A DNA stretch of 22,449 nt from a virus: IMG/VR virus record IMGVR_UViG_3300031787_000907, positions 1 to 22,449 of that record; one strand, written 5' to 3'. The notes beneath the pieces are model-generated. The model was not told the DNA's origin, made no database searches, and saw only the letters and a list, made by a program, of their open reading frames with translations. Positions 7,301 to 13,293 of the stretch are shown here, one piece after another. The position numbers and the translations under genes are program-made. Numbering within the stretch: position 1 is the stretch's first letter; each line of letters begins with the position of its first letter.

Positions 7301-8976
7301 GCCGTTAGTGTAGGGCTAGTACCAGCTATAGTTAAATTTCCGTAAATTGTAATAACTATATTAGTGGATATGCTAAAACTATTGTTATCAATAGTAAGAT
7401 CTTTTATAGTATCAGATGTTGTAAAAGCAACTGTTCCAGCTGTTGTAGATAATTGAAAACTTATAGAATTTGCTTCTGTTAAAGCACCTGCAGAAATTGT
7501 TTTGGTTACTGCACCACCACCTGTTAACTGGACAAGAACATTTCCATCAGTTGTTAAGTTAGTTACCGTAGCGGTATTCCAAACTGTGGCAAGAGTATTC
7601 AACGATAATACAATTTTGCCGCCTACGCTAGACCTTTGTATTTTTCTAACACCTGTACCCGAAGAAGAAAATATACCAAATAATGTAAACGTATATGAAT
7701 TTAATTCTAATGTACCAGAAGTTAATGTAACTGTTCTAGATGTAGAGGTTCCAACAGACAAAGCACTTCCTAAACTGTAGGTTCCAGTACCACTAAACGT
7801 GATAGGAAAATCTAATGTTTTGCCATTAGTAGTAATAGTTTGAGTGCCAGAGCCTGCAAACGTCCATGCGTTTGCACCAGCGGCAAGTGTTGGTATTGTA
7901 CCATTAATTGCCACATCACCATAAATTGTAATTGCAACGTTTGATAGTGTATAGGCGCTGTTAGACAAACCTAAACTTTTTACTGTATCTCCAGCTGTAA
8001 ATGATGTAGTTCCATTGAGAGATGAAATAGAAAATCTAATAGCATTAGCTTCAGATAATTGACCAGCTGAAATAGTTTGCGATATATTGTTAGTACCAAA
8101 TACAACAACTAAAACATTTCCATCAGTTGTTAAGTTAGTTACCGTAGAGGTATTCCAAAATGTTGCAGCTGATACAGGTCTTACGGTTATGATACCATTA
8201 CCAGACCTTTGAATTCTTCTAACACCTGTACCCGAAGAAATAAATGTACCATAGATATCAAAGCTGAACGAATTTACTTCTAACGTTCCTGTTGTTAATG
8301 TAACATTTCTATCAGCAGCAGTTGTACCAATAGTTACAGCACTATTCAAAGAATAAGTCGCTGTTCCCGCAAACGTAATTGGAAAATCTAATACTTTTAA
8401 AGATGCAACAGTTATGTTTTGGGTTCCACCTGTTTTTGCAAAAGTTTGAGTGTTTGTTCCACCAGTTAGTGTCATGCCGGAGGAAACCGTTAGGTTCCCG
8501 TAAATAGTTCTGGCAGCATTTGAAAGTGTTCCTGCAAATCCCGTAAAATTAAGAGACCGCACGTTGCCCGTAAGCGTTAGCGCGTAAGTCCCAGCGGTGA
8601 AATTGAAACTGATGCTATTTGCTTCACTTACCGCAGTGGCGGCTACTGTCGTAGCTGTTGCTGTATTGTTTGTGATATTGATAACAGGTGTACCAGTTAC
8701 GGTGACACCCGTTCCTCCAGTGAAAACTGTGCCAGTGCTATTAAGTGAAATTGTGTTGGTTCCAAACGCAAGAGTCCCTGTATAGCCGGTCATTGTTAGC
8801 GTTTGAATTGTGACGCTGCTGTCTAAGGTGGCAACGCCTGTTCCAGATGAGGCGTTAAAGATTGCAGCATCGTTCGTGCCAGGCACAGATGCGCCGCCCG
8901 CGCCACCAGATGTCGCTGACCACCGAGCAGTATCACTCCAGTTGCCGGTACCGCCAACCCAAAATCTGTTTGCCAT
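4387..8976 (-). CDS. Giant beta-rich repeat protein, probable virion fibre or adhesin (1529 aa)
   Basis: The protein is almost entirely Thr/Ser/Gly/Asn/Ala/Val with very few charged residues, as in beta-helical or beta-solenoid fibres. It begins with MANRFWVGGTGNWSDTARWS, a head motif seen in phage and bacterial repeat surface proteins; a second copy (YWIGGSGTWNASSNANWSN) lies near residue 800. In between and after are repeats of about 192 aa anchored on TNGKTLDFPITF: clear copies are encoded near 8385, 7810, 7230, 5660 and 5090, with a degraded copy near 6205. The C-terminus (SNATGGATWYAGAASTDGGN, then GYSWGWIIG) looks like a capping domain. No signal peptide, coiled coil or enzyme motif is seen. 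Composition changes inside the gene: about 57-65% GC in sampled lines near both ends against about 28% in the middle. Start ATG 8976 has AGGAG ten bases upstream; it follows the 73-aa gene by three bases. A function in attachment is inferred from architecture and neighbours. Confidence 0.9.
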   Translation of the reverse strand: MANRFWVGGTGNWSDTARWSATSGGAGGASVPGTNDAAIFNASSGTGVATLDSSVTIQTLTMTGYTGTLAFGTNTISLNSTGTVFTGGTGVTVTGTPVINITNNTATATTVAATAVSEANSISFNFTAGTYALTLTGNVRSLNFTGFAGTLSNAARTIYGNLTVSSGMTLTGGTNTQTFAKTGGTQNITVASLKVLDFPITFAGTATYSLNSAVTIGTTAADRNVTLTTGTLEVNSFSFDIYGTFISSGTGVRRIQRSGNGIITVRPVSAATFWNTSTVTNLTTDGNVLVVVFGTNNISQTISAGQLSEANAIRFSISSLNGTTSFTAGDTVKSLGLSNSAYTLSNVAITIYGDVAINGTIPTLAAGANAWTFAGSGTQTITTNGKTLDFPITFSGTGTYSLGSALSVGTSTSRTVTLTSGTLELNSYTFTLFGIFSSSGTGVRKIQRSSVGGKIVLSLNTLATVWNTATVTNLTTDGNVLVQLTGGGAVTKTISAGALTEANSISFQLSTTAGTVAFTTSDTIKDLTIDNNSFSISTNIVITIYGNLTIAGTSPTLTAGVNNWTFAATSSKTITTNGKTLDFPIVFNGVGGSWTLQSALTTSSSVTLTNGTFSAATYNVTIPVFSSNVTNTRTLNLGTGTWTISSSGLSWNINGTNLTLNASSSTILLTNTGTTTFSGGSKTYYNVSFTGSAGNGHLSVNGSNTFNNLTLQNACDLILQSTTTNTFASLTTSGATRSSTNTIRASTVGSRANIVYTGATRIVVPYAAVRDISANVPNIWYMVNGSVDNGNNNNIMFANPILYWIGGSGTWNASSNANWSNTSGGSVSSYIPDQYTDVIFDANSDSGAGFAVTVSTGAVCHSMTASGLDNNMTLSGSSTLTVYGSLSLPSTNFTQSYTGTLTFAGGELGLTITTNSNVFSAITFNGPLGEWTLQDALTTTGTAILTFGTLALGAFTFTCNKFDSNNSNTRAINFGTGRIVLTSSSAEIVWDTTTNNGLIISGSLLVQLTGGGATTKTISAGPAVSNRSYNFQLSTTSGTVTFTSGNGVKNLIIDNNSFTLSNVAITIYGDLTIAGTTPTLTAGTNIWTFAGTAGTQTITTNGMTLDFPITFSGTGTYSLGSALSVGASAIRTVTFTTGTLELNSYNFTIFGVFSGSGTGTRRIQMSGSGGKFVISRNTLGTVWTTTVVTNLSTDGNILVQITGTTAGQQIGAGALSEADAVSFQLSLTSGSVAFTTSNTIKNLTIDNSAFTLSNVAIIIYGNLTVNGTSPTLTAGVNAWTFATTGTQTITTNGKTLDFPITFNGIGGTCRLLSALTLGSTRTLTHTNGTLDLNGFTLTTGTSYTTAAGTKNLTFNGGTLTCPSSGATSFNNAAPTGFTTTAGTGTGTINMTSASAKTFVGGGSTYNCTLNNGGAGALTITDSNTFITLANSVQPTTFSFTAGTTTTLTNWNINGTAGNLVTIQSGTAASHTLSKASGTVNANYLSISYSNATGGATWYAGAASTDGGNNSGWIFANAPVIGYSWGWIIG
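5075..8410 (-). repeat. Internal coding repeats of about 570-580 bp in the 1529-aa gene
   Basis: Anchors coding LDFPI-type motifs occur near 5090, 5660, (6205, degraded), 7230, 7810 and 8385, mostly 570-580 bases apart. Some copies are still close at DNA level: 7537-7583 and 8113-8159 differ at one position in 47 bases at an offset of exactly 576 bases (192 codons), and 5601-5620 equals 7752-7771. This suggests recent unequal recombination or duplication within the gene. Confidence 0.85.
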
Positions 8977-8979
8977 GCA

Positions 8980-9201
8980 TTACTCCTGTACGACTGGTTC
9001 TTCAGTCGGTACTTCGGATACAGGCTGGTTTATGATAGCAATCCAATTATTATATCGCTGTTGTTTGATCTCAGCGATTTCTTCAGCCGACAAATTTTCA
9101 TAATCTTTTTGATACATAACTATTGCATCATTATAAATCAAAGGCTCACTACCCATTTGAAATGAGTCGCTTATCATACCGTTTTCAAGAATAGTAATCA
9201 T
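8980..9201 (-). CDS. Small acidic protein between fibre genes (73 aa)
   Basis: I do not recognise this protein with certainty. It is 73 aa and acidic, with a predicted helix AEEIAEIKQQRYNNWIAIIN (about 39-58) and a Pro/Glu/Val-rich tail ending TEEPVVQE. Small proteins with a similar helix occur beside tail-fibre genes in T4-like cyanophages, where some serve as fibre assembly factors or short structural adaptors; this is recollection, not a search result. The ATG at 9201 overlaps the upstream fibre gene region closely (stop at 9203-9205, GAGGAC upstream), and its stop is three bases before the 1529-aa gene, so the three genes are translated as one block. A chaperone or connector for the neighbouring fibres is a reasonable guess. 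Confidence 0.75.
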   Translation of the reverse strand: MITILENGMISDSFQMGSEPLIYNDAIVMYQKDYENLSAEEIAEIKQQRYNNWIAIINQPVSEVPTEEPVVQE

Positions 9202-9202
9202 A

Positions 9203-10612
9203 TTAAGTCCTCGTTAAGTTTAGTGATAGTGTTAATCTTGTTATAGTCGTAGAACTATCTATATTGAAACGCAGAGTATCTCCAGCTGTAATTGATGTAG
9301 TCCATCCAGTCAATGTAGAACTAGTCGCGCTCGTTTGAGATGTTAATGTTGGTTTAGCAGAACCAGTAATTGTATCTGCAACAGTCGGAGGATAGTTAGC
9401 GAACGTATCTTTCCATATGTCTACTACAGCACTACCAGATTGATCTGCCATTAAAGACCACGATGTAATCGTAGAATTAAATGGAATTTGCAAATCACCT
9501 TTTATGCCTGTTGTGATAGCTGATCCGCCGCCGTCAATTAAAAATCCAATACCTGCTGTTGTGGTTGAAGAAGAAATAGTAATGGTATCTGTTGTTGGAT
9601 TTCCAGCAAGTGTAATACCCGATCCAGCAACTAGAGTAAGTCTATCAGTTGTTGAGTCTGCTGAAACTACGTTAGCACCTACAAGGATACCAGAGAATCC
9701 GTTGGCTGCACTTCCACCGCCTCCAGATACAGGAGACCAATAGACACCTGTTCCAGACGTGCGAAGATAATAACCAGACACACCAGCTGTATTGTTTGCT
9801 ACAAGAGTTCCACCAAGTATTGTGTTACCTGATACGCTCAATTGACCATTGGCTACTGTTACACCGTTGATAACTGTTCTGTCTGTTACAACAGCAGGAT
9901 TGCCTAAGACGGTGTTACCAGCAACATATAAGTTTGTGGAAATTGTAGCACGACCAGTATGTGCTAGTAGACCAGATGTAGCTGGATTTGATTTTGTAGC
10001 GTATAACGTTGATGCGTTGGCTACTTGTAATCTGTCAGAAATAAGTGCGCGAAGAGCAGTATTGGTTCCCGTTAGATTTGTATTGACCAGTGTAATACGC
10101 GATGTTTGCGTAGCAATTGAAGAGTTTGTGTTAGCAAGTGCAGCACGTTCAATAGTTTTTGTTTGATAGATTGCTACAGCATTAGCCACTTGTAAACGAT
10201 CACTGATAAGTGTACGAAGAGCAGTGTTTGTGCCAGTGAGCGCAGTCCAGCTTGCTCTTGTTGCAATATAAGCGTTTGTATTGGCTAGTATAGTTTTGAC
10301 ATAGCTATTTGACGCAGCATATGCTTTTGTGGCATAGGTTGCGGAAGCATTAGAAACTTGGAGATAATTTGTTGATACAGCTGCTGTAACACCAGTAACA
10401 ACTGTATCATTTTGCGTTAGATTTTTTACAAGAGATGTTGTAGTAGAAACTAATCCGCCACTGCCACCACCAATTTCGAATACAGCCGTACCGTTGGAAG
10501 AGTAAAGTTTCTGATCTTTATAATTGATTGCAAGTTCACCAACGCTCAGCGAAGCTGTGTTTGGTTGTTTACCCAAAACGCCACTGCGTTTGATTTTAAT
10601 TGTTGATGCCAC
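9203..10612 (-). CDS. Fibre-type virion structural protein (469 aa), paralogue of the 417-aa protein
   Basis: The likely start is GTG at 10612, preceded by AGGAG at a short four-base spacing, and it yields MASTIKIKRSG, matching the start of the paralogue next door. Residues 1-50 form a small head domain (IKIKRSG, SLSVGELAINYKDQKLY) common in T4-like fibre proteins. Residues about 60-190 are a repeat shaft with ANTN(A/S)xIAT units and two copies of LISDRLQVANA. A linker (GTLVANNTAGVSGYYLRTSG) is shared with the paralogue. The last 119 residues form a distinct domain starting GIGFLIDGGGSAITTGIKGD and containing DIWKDTFANYPPTVADTI, a module I recall from the C-termini of diverse phage tail proteins, probably a beta-sandwich tip. 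Likely a trimeric fibre with a receptor-contacting C-terminus; target unknown. Confidence 0.88.
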   Translation of the reverse strand: MASTIKIKRSGVLGKQPNTASLSVGELAINYKDQKLYSSNGTAVFEIGGGSGGLVSTTTSLVKNLTQNDTVVTGVTAAVSTNYLQVSNASATYATKAYAASNSYVKTILANTNAYIATRASWTALTGTNTALRTLISDRLQVANAVAIYQTKTIERAALANTNSSIATQTSRITLVNTNLTGTNTALRALISDRLQVANASTLYATKSNPATSGLLAHTGRATISTNLYVAGNTVLGNPAVVTDRTVINGVTVANGQLSVSGNTILGGTLVANNTAGVSGYYLRTSGTGVYWSPVSGGGGSAANGFSGILVGANVVSADSTTDRLTLVAGSGITLAGNPTTDTITISSSTTTAGIGFLIDGGGSAITTGIKGDLQIPFNSTITSWSLMADQSGSAVVDIWKDTFANYPPTVADTITGSAKPTLTSQTSATSSTLTGWTTSITAGDTLRFNIDSSTTITRLTLSLNLTRT

Positions 10613-10632
10613 ACTCGACTCCTAGAAAGGAA

Positions 10633-10660
10633 AGGTGGGTGAAGCACTTGTCACCCACCT
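10633..10660 (-). terminator. Perfect 10-bp hairpin between the two fibre paralogues, possible terminator
   Basis: Bases 10633-10642 and 10651-10660 are perfect inverted repeats (AGGTGGGTGA and TCACCCACCT) around an eight-base loop. On the minus strand the stem is followed by TTCCTTTC, a broken pyrimidine run rather than a clean T tract. It lies in the 65-base gap after the 417-aa gene. It may be a rho-independent terminator that reduces read-through into the downstream fibre gene, or a stabilising leader stem. Confidence 0.65.
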
Positions 10661-10669
10661 GTGCATATC

Positions 10670-10677
10670 AATTTATA
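10670..10677 (-). promoter_or_regulatory. Possible weak late promoter (TATAAATT)
   Basis: TATAAATT, one base off the late consensus, begins directly after the stop codon of the 417-aa gene and 58 bases before the GTG of the 469-aa gene. The flanks (AATATAAATTG) lack the T-run shared by the three strong sites. If active, its transcript would start with the 10633-10660 hairpin. Confidence 0.35.
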
Positions 10678-11931
10678 TTAGTATGTTCCGCCGTCAACTA
10701 CAGCTTCGATTGTAGCAACTGCATAGCCAGCTGCACCAGTATCTACTGTTGTTCCTGGTTCTGTTTGAGAACCTGTATAGAACTTGAACACACCGTCTGT
10801 TGCATCGCGGAACAAACCAGAATACTTTGTTCCTGATGAAGCATACTTACCATAGAAACCTACGTCAACTGCGTCTGTCGAGTTATTAGCAGCCAACTTA
10901 ATCATCGAGTCATCAACGTTCAGAGTCGATGAAGAAATATAAGTTACTGCACCTTCAACAGTCAGATCGCCGTCAATGATTGTAGAACCGCTGATTCGTG
11001 TGTTACCAGAAACAGCAAGGTTTGTTCCAACGGTCAAGCGACCTGAGTGATTGAAGAACCCTGATGTTGACGGACTTGACTTGACTGCGTAAGTAGAAAC
11101 TGCATTAGCAACTTCTAGGTATTTGGCAACGTTGAGATTAGCTGTATCCAGAGGAGCCCAATAGACACCAGTTCCAGATGTTCTCAGATAGTAGCCAGAA
11201 GTTCCTGCTGTATTGTTAGCAACAAGAGTTCCACCAAGTGTTGTATTACCAGAAACCGAAAGGTTTGTGCTGATAGTCGCACGACCAGTATGTGCTAACA
11301 AACCAGATGTTGTTGGATTGGATGCGTTAGCTTTGGTTGCAATATATGTGTTGGTATTAGCAAGCGCAGAATTGAATGTGCTTGTGCTGACCTTAGTTGC
11401 AATGTACGAATTGGTATTAGCTAAACGAGCATCAGCTGTAGATTTTGTTTCATACGTTGATGCAGCATTAGCAACCTGAAGGCGATCCGAGATAAGTGTA
11501 CGGAGCGCTGTATTGGTATTGACAAGGTTTGTATTAACAAGCCCAATACGAGTTGCTTGTGTAGCAATGTATGAATTCGTATTAGCAAGATCTGTATTAT
11601 GGGTGCTTGTGTTTAGCTTAGTCGCAATGTATGAGTTGGTATTAGCTAATGCAGAATTGAACGTAGTCGTATTGACTTTTGTTGCGATATAAGAATTTGT
11701 ATTCGCAAGAAGAGTATTTACATACGAGTTGGCTGCTGCATATGCTTTCGTCGCATATACTGCAGAAGCATTGGCTACCGAAAGGTACTGAGCGCCAATT
11801 CGATAGATCGTTGCTCCATCACCGACGAATAGCTGACGATCAGGAATGTTGACGGCAATTTCACCTGCAACAAGTGCAGACGGCGCAGCCCCTGGCGTCG
11901 TACTTCTTTTGATTTTAATTATTGATGCCAT
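10678..11931 (-). CDS. Fibre-type virion structural protein (417 aa)
   Basis: The N-terminus MASIIKIKRSTTPG plus LVAGEIAVNIPDRQLFVGDG is the same head domain as in the 469-aa neighbour. The shaft (about 55-200) contains five copies of LANTN(S/T)YIAT, three of them exactly 20 residues apart, plus one LISDRLQVANA unit. Then follow TSGLLAHTGRATISTNLSVS and a beta-rich stem with GNTRISGSTIIDGDLTVEGA. The last 60 residues (FYGKYASSGTKYSGLFRDAT ... ending VVDGGTY) form a C-terminal domain I recall from several T4-like phage structural proteins. The ATG at 11931 lies inside the upstream coiled-coil gene, overlapping its last 17 bases. Both fibre paralogues probably trimerise and may form one long fibre or alternative fibres; the stop is followed by a hairpin. 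Confidence 0.88.
   Translation of the reverse strand: MASIIKIKRSTTPGAAPSALVAGEIAVNIPDRQLFVGDGATIYRIGAQYLSVANASAVYATKAYAAANSYVNTLLANTNSYIATKVNTTTFNSALANTNSYIATKLNTSTHNTDLANTNSYIATQATRIGLVNTNLVNTNTALRTLISDRLQVANAASTYETKSTADARLANTNSYIATKVSTSTFNSALANTNTYIATKANASNPTTSGLLAHTGRATISTNLSVSGNTTLGGTLVANNTAGTSGYYLRTSGTGVYWAPLDTANLNVAKYLEVANAVSTYAVKSSPSTSGFFNHSGRLTVGTNLAVSGNTRISGSTIIDGDLTVEGAVTYISSSTLNVDDSMIKLAANNSTDAVDVGFYGKYASSGTKYSGLFRDATDGVFKFYTGSQTEPGTTVDTGAAGYAVATIEAVVDGGTY
11337..11714 (-). repeat. 20-aa LANTNSYIAT coding repeats in the 417-aa fibre shaft
   Basis: Five copies are encoded near 11684-11714, 11625-11655, 11565-11590, 11395-11425 and 11337-11365. The first three are 60 bases apart and the last two 57. 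Related single or double copies occur in the 469-aa gene and in the 135-aa gene (near 13000). Confidence 0.85.
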
Positions 11932-12265
11932 TTCCTACACCTCTGTTTTTAAACATTGAGCCGTCAGAGCTCTTGCGTTTTTGTTGACGTTTTATTTTTT
12001 CTTTTAGAACTGCTTCGTTTCTTTCACTAGTGACATCATCAAGATAATTGCTTAAACTTTTTCGATCAACTCTAGTGAGTTTATCGAGTTGTTCTTTATA
12101 CTCGCTATTTATACTTTTTAGCTTATTGAGTTCTTTTTCGAGCATAGTATTTTTAGTCGTCAGTAAAAGTATCTGTTGCTGCAGCTGATTGATTTTGGTC
12201 TGCTGCTGCTCCATAAACTCATTGATAACTTCAAGCTCTTTGCCCTCTTCAAATGTATCAGACAT
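11915..12265 (-). CDS. Coiled-coil protein within the fibre cassette (116 aa)
   Basis: I do not recognise the family. Residues about 10-70 form a long coiled coil with Leu/Ile at heptad spacing and many Gln, Lys and Glu (FMEQQQTKINQLQQQILLLT, KNTMLEKELNKLKSINSEYK), and the C-terminal 35 residues are very basic (LKEKIKRQQKRKSS). It lacks a signal peptide or membrane segment. Its ATG follows the stop of the 206-aa gene without a gap and its 3' end overlaps the next fibre gene by 17 bases, so translation is coupled. A helical connector, trimerisation scaffold or fibre chaperone would fit; nothing in the sequence decides between these. Confidence 0.8.
   Translation of the reverse strand: MSDTFEEGKELEVINEFMEQQQTKINQLQQQILLLTTKNTMLEKELNKLKSINSEYKEQLDKLTRVDRKSLSNYLDDVTSERNEAVLKEKIKRQQKRKSSDGSMFKNRGVGNGINN
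12106..12113 (-). promoter_or_regulatory. Internal exact TATAAATA, possible late promoter or chance match
   Basis: An exact late-promoter core lies inside the 116-aa coiled-coil gene, 175 bases before the 417-aa fibre start. Its flanks (AAGTATAAATAGC) lack the TTT run found at the three intergenic sites, and about one chance match per strand is expected in a window of this size and composition. Confidence 0.3.
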
Positions 12266-12886
12266 TTACGAATAAGAACCTCCATCCACGTCATCGAACT
12301 TGGGAATCCCGTTAGATCCGATCTGCATTACTTTGCCGCTTGATCCTGTAGCAAAAGCAAACGCTGTGCTATTTGAAGCGTACATCACGCCATTTTGCGT
12401 CAATGAAGATTTGCCTGTGCCACCGTATTGAACACCAAGAACGTTGTTCAATACAAGATTTGTAATTGTTAGTTTTTCGAACGTGCTTGGTGTATTGGCT
12501 GTAACGACAAGCTGTGATGCTTGAATAGTAGCAGGTTGATTGTTACTAGTTACAAAAGTGATAACACCGTTACCACTGGCTTTGATTTGGGCTCCGGCAA
12601 GATAAATTGTATTACCAGCTAGATAAAGTGATCTCCATCTTTTGGTAGGTGTGCCAAGATCGTATGTTATGTTCGCTTGCGGAACAATGTTAGTCGTGAC
12701 GCTGAGTAGATTAGCTGAAGCTGCGCCTATCTCATTAAACTTTGCAAGACGCGTTCCACCAACAGTCGATCCGTCATGAACACGGATCGTCTTGTTAGTG
12801 GTATCAACCGTTATCTCACCGTTCGCTCCAGTGAACGAATTGTGCTGAGTGGCCGTACCTCTTCTGAACTTTATCTCGATAGCCAT
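12266..12886 (-). CDS. Virion protein with Mtd-like N-terminal domain (206 aa)
   Basis: The first 50 residues (EIKFRRGTATQHNSFTGANG, EITVDTTNKTIRVHDGSTVG) resemble the small N-terminal domain of phage tropism and tail-fibre proteins (the Mtd N-terminal type), a beta structure used to join trimers or attach to the virion. The middle (NITYDLGTPTKRWRSLYLAG, followed by a short beta-helix-like stretch with LYLAGNTIYLAGAQIKASGN) is the stem found in many phage fibres, and the C-terminus contains LNNVLGVQYGGTGKSSLTQN and ends DDVDGGSYS. No lectin or depolymerase motif is seen. It starts in a TAATG overlap with the 135-aa gene. Probably a short fibre or connector in the same structure as its neighbours; the domain assignment is from memory of the pattern. 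Confidence 0.83.
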   Translation of the reverse strand: MAIEIKFRRGTATQHNSFTGANGEITVDTTNKTIRVHDGSTVGGTRLAKFNEIGAASANLLSVTTNIVPQANITYDLGTPTKRWRSLYLAGNTIYLAGAQIKASGNGVITFVTSNNQPATIQASQLVVTANTPSTFEKLTITNLVLNNVLGVQYGGTGKSSLTQNGVMYASNSTAFAFATGSSGKVMQIGSNGIPKFDDVDGGSYS

Positions 12887-13293
12887 TACAGCGTTCCGTA
12901 ATCCTGTTGTGTATCTGGATCAACCGCAGATGTAATAAAGCCATAATCAAAACCCCCCGATGAAGGAGAAGCAGCAACAACAGACGCTATGTAAGAGTTA
13001 GTGTTTGCAAGCAACAACTTTACATATGCGTTCGATGCAGCATAAGCCTTCGTAGCATATTTATTAGCTACATTGGCTACTTGAATTCTGTCATTGATAA
13101 GTGCGCGAACAGCCACATTAGATGCAGCGTATGCTTTAGTTGCGAACTTTGCGTTCGCATTCGTTACTTCAATGTAGATGTGTTCATTACTACCAATTTC
13201 ATTAACAGCATCAATGATCTCATTGACCTTAAGTCGCAGAGATTTAATTGTTGTTGTAGAACTTGTGTTGGCTACTCCAATCGGATGGCTCAT
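12886..13293 (-). CDS. Short repeat fibre protein (135 aa)
   Basis: Residues 10-45 form a likely helix (TIKSLRLKVNEIIDAVNEIG). Residues about 48-112 repeat the shaft units of the two larger fibres: FATKAYAASN and YATKAYAASN, LINDRIQVANV and LLANTNSYIAS. The C-terminus GGFDYGFITSAVDPDTQQDY, then GTL, is a short tail I recall from T4-like structural proteins. It lacks the IKIKRS head domain of the larger paralogues, so it is a shaft-only version. The ATG overlaps the stop of the collagen-like gene (ATGA), and its own stop overlaps the next ATG (TAATG). Likely assembles with the neighbouring fibres. Confidence 0.83.
   Translation of the reverse strand: MSHPIGVANTSSTTTIKSLRLKVNEIIDAVNEIGSNEHIYIEVTNANAKFATKAYAASNVAVRALINDRIQVANVANKYATKAYAASNAYVKLLLANTNSYIASVVAASPSSGGFDYGFITSAVDPDTQQDYGTL

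Noticed and set aside
5075-8410. CRISPR-like array suggested by regularly spaced repeats
   Set aside because: The repeats are in-frame coding units of about 192 aa, diverged at DNA level and far too long for a CRISPR repeat-spacer pattern.
4369-9743. Many open plus-strand frames opposite the giant repeat gene and the 469-aa fibre gene
   Set aside because: They are shadows of Thr/Val/Asn-rich coding DNA, which produces few stops in antisense; they lack ribosome sites and recognisable proteins, and all neighbours are on the minus strand.
12106-12113. Exact TATAAATA as a firm late promoter
   Set aside because: Listed only with low confidence: it is intragenic, lacks the TTT lead of the other sites, and about one such match per strand is expected by chance.
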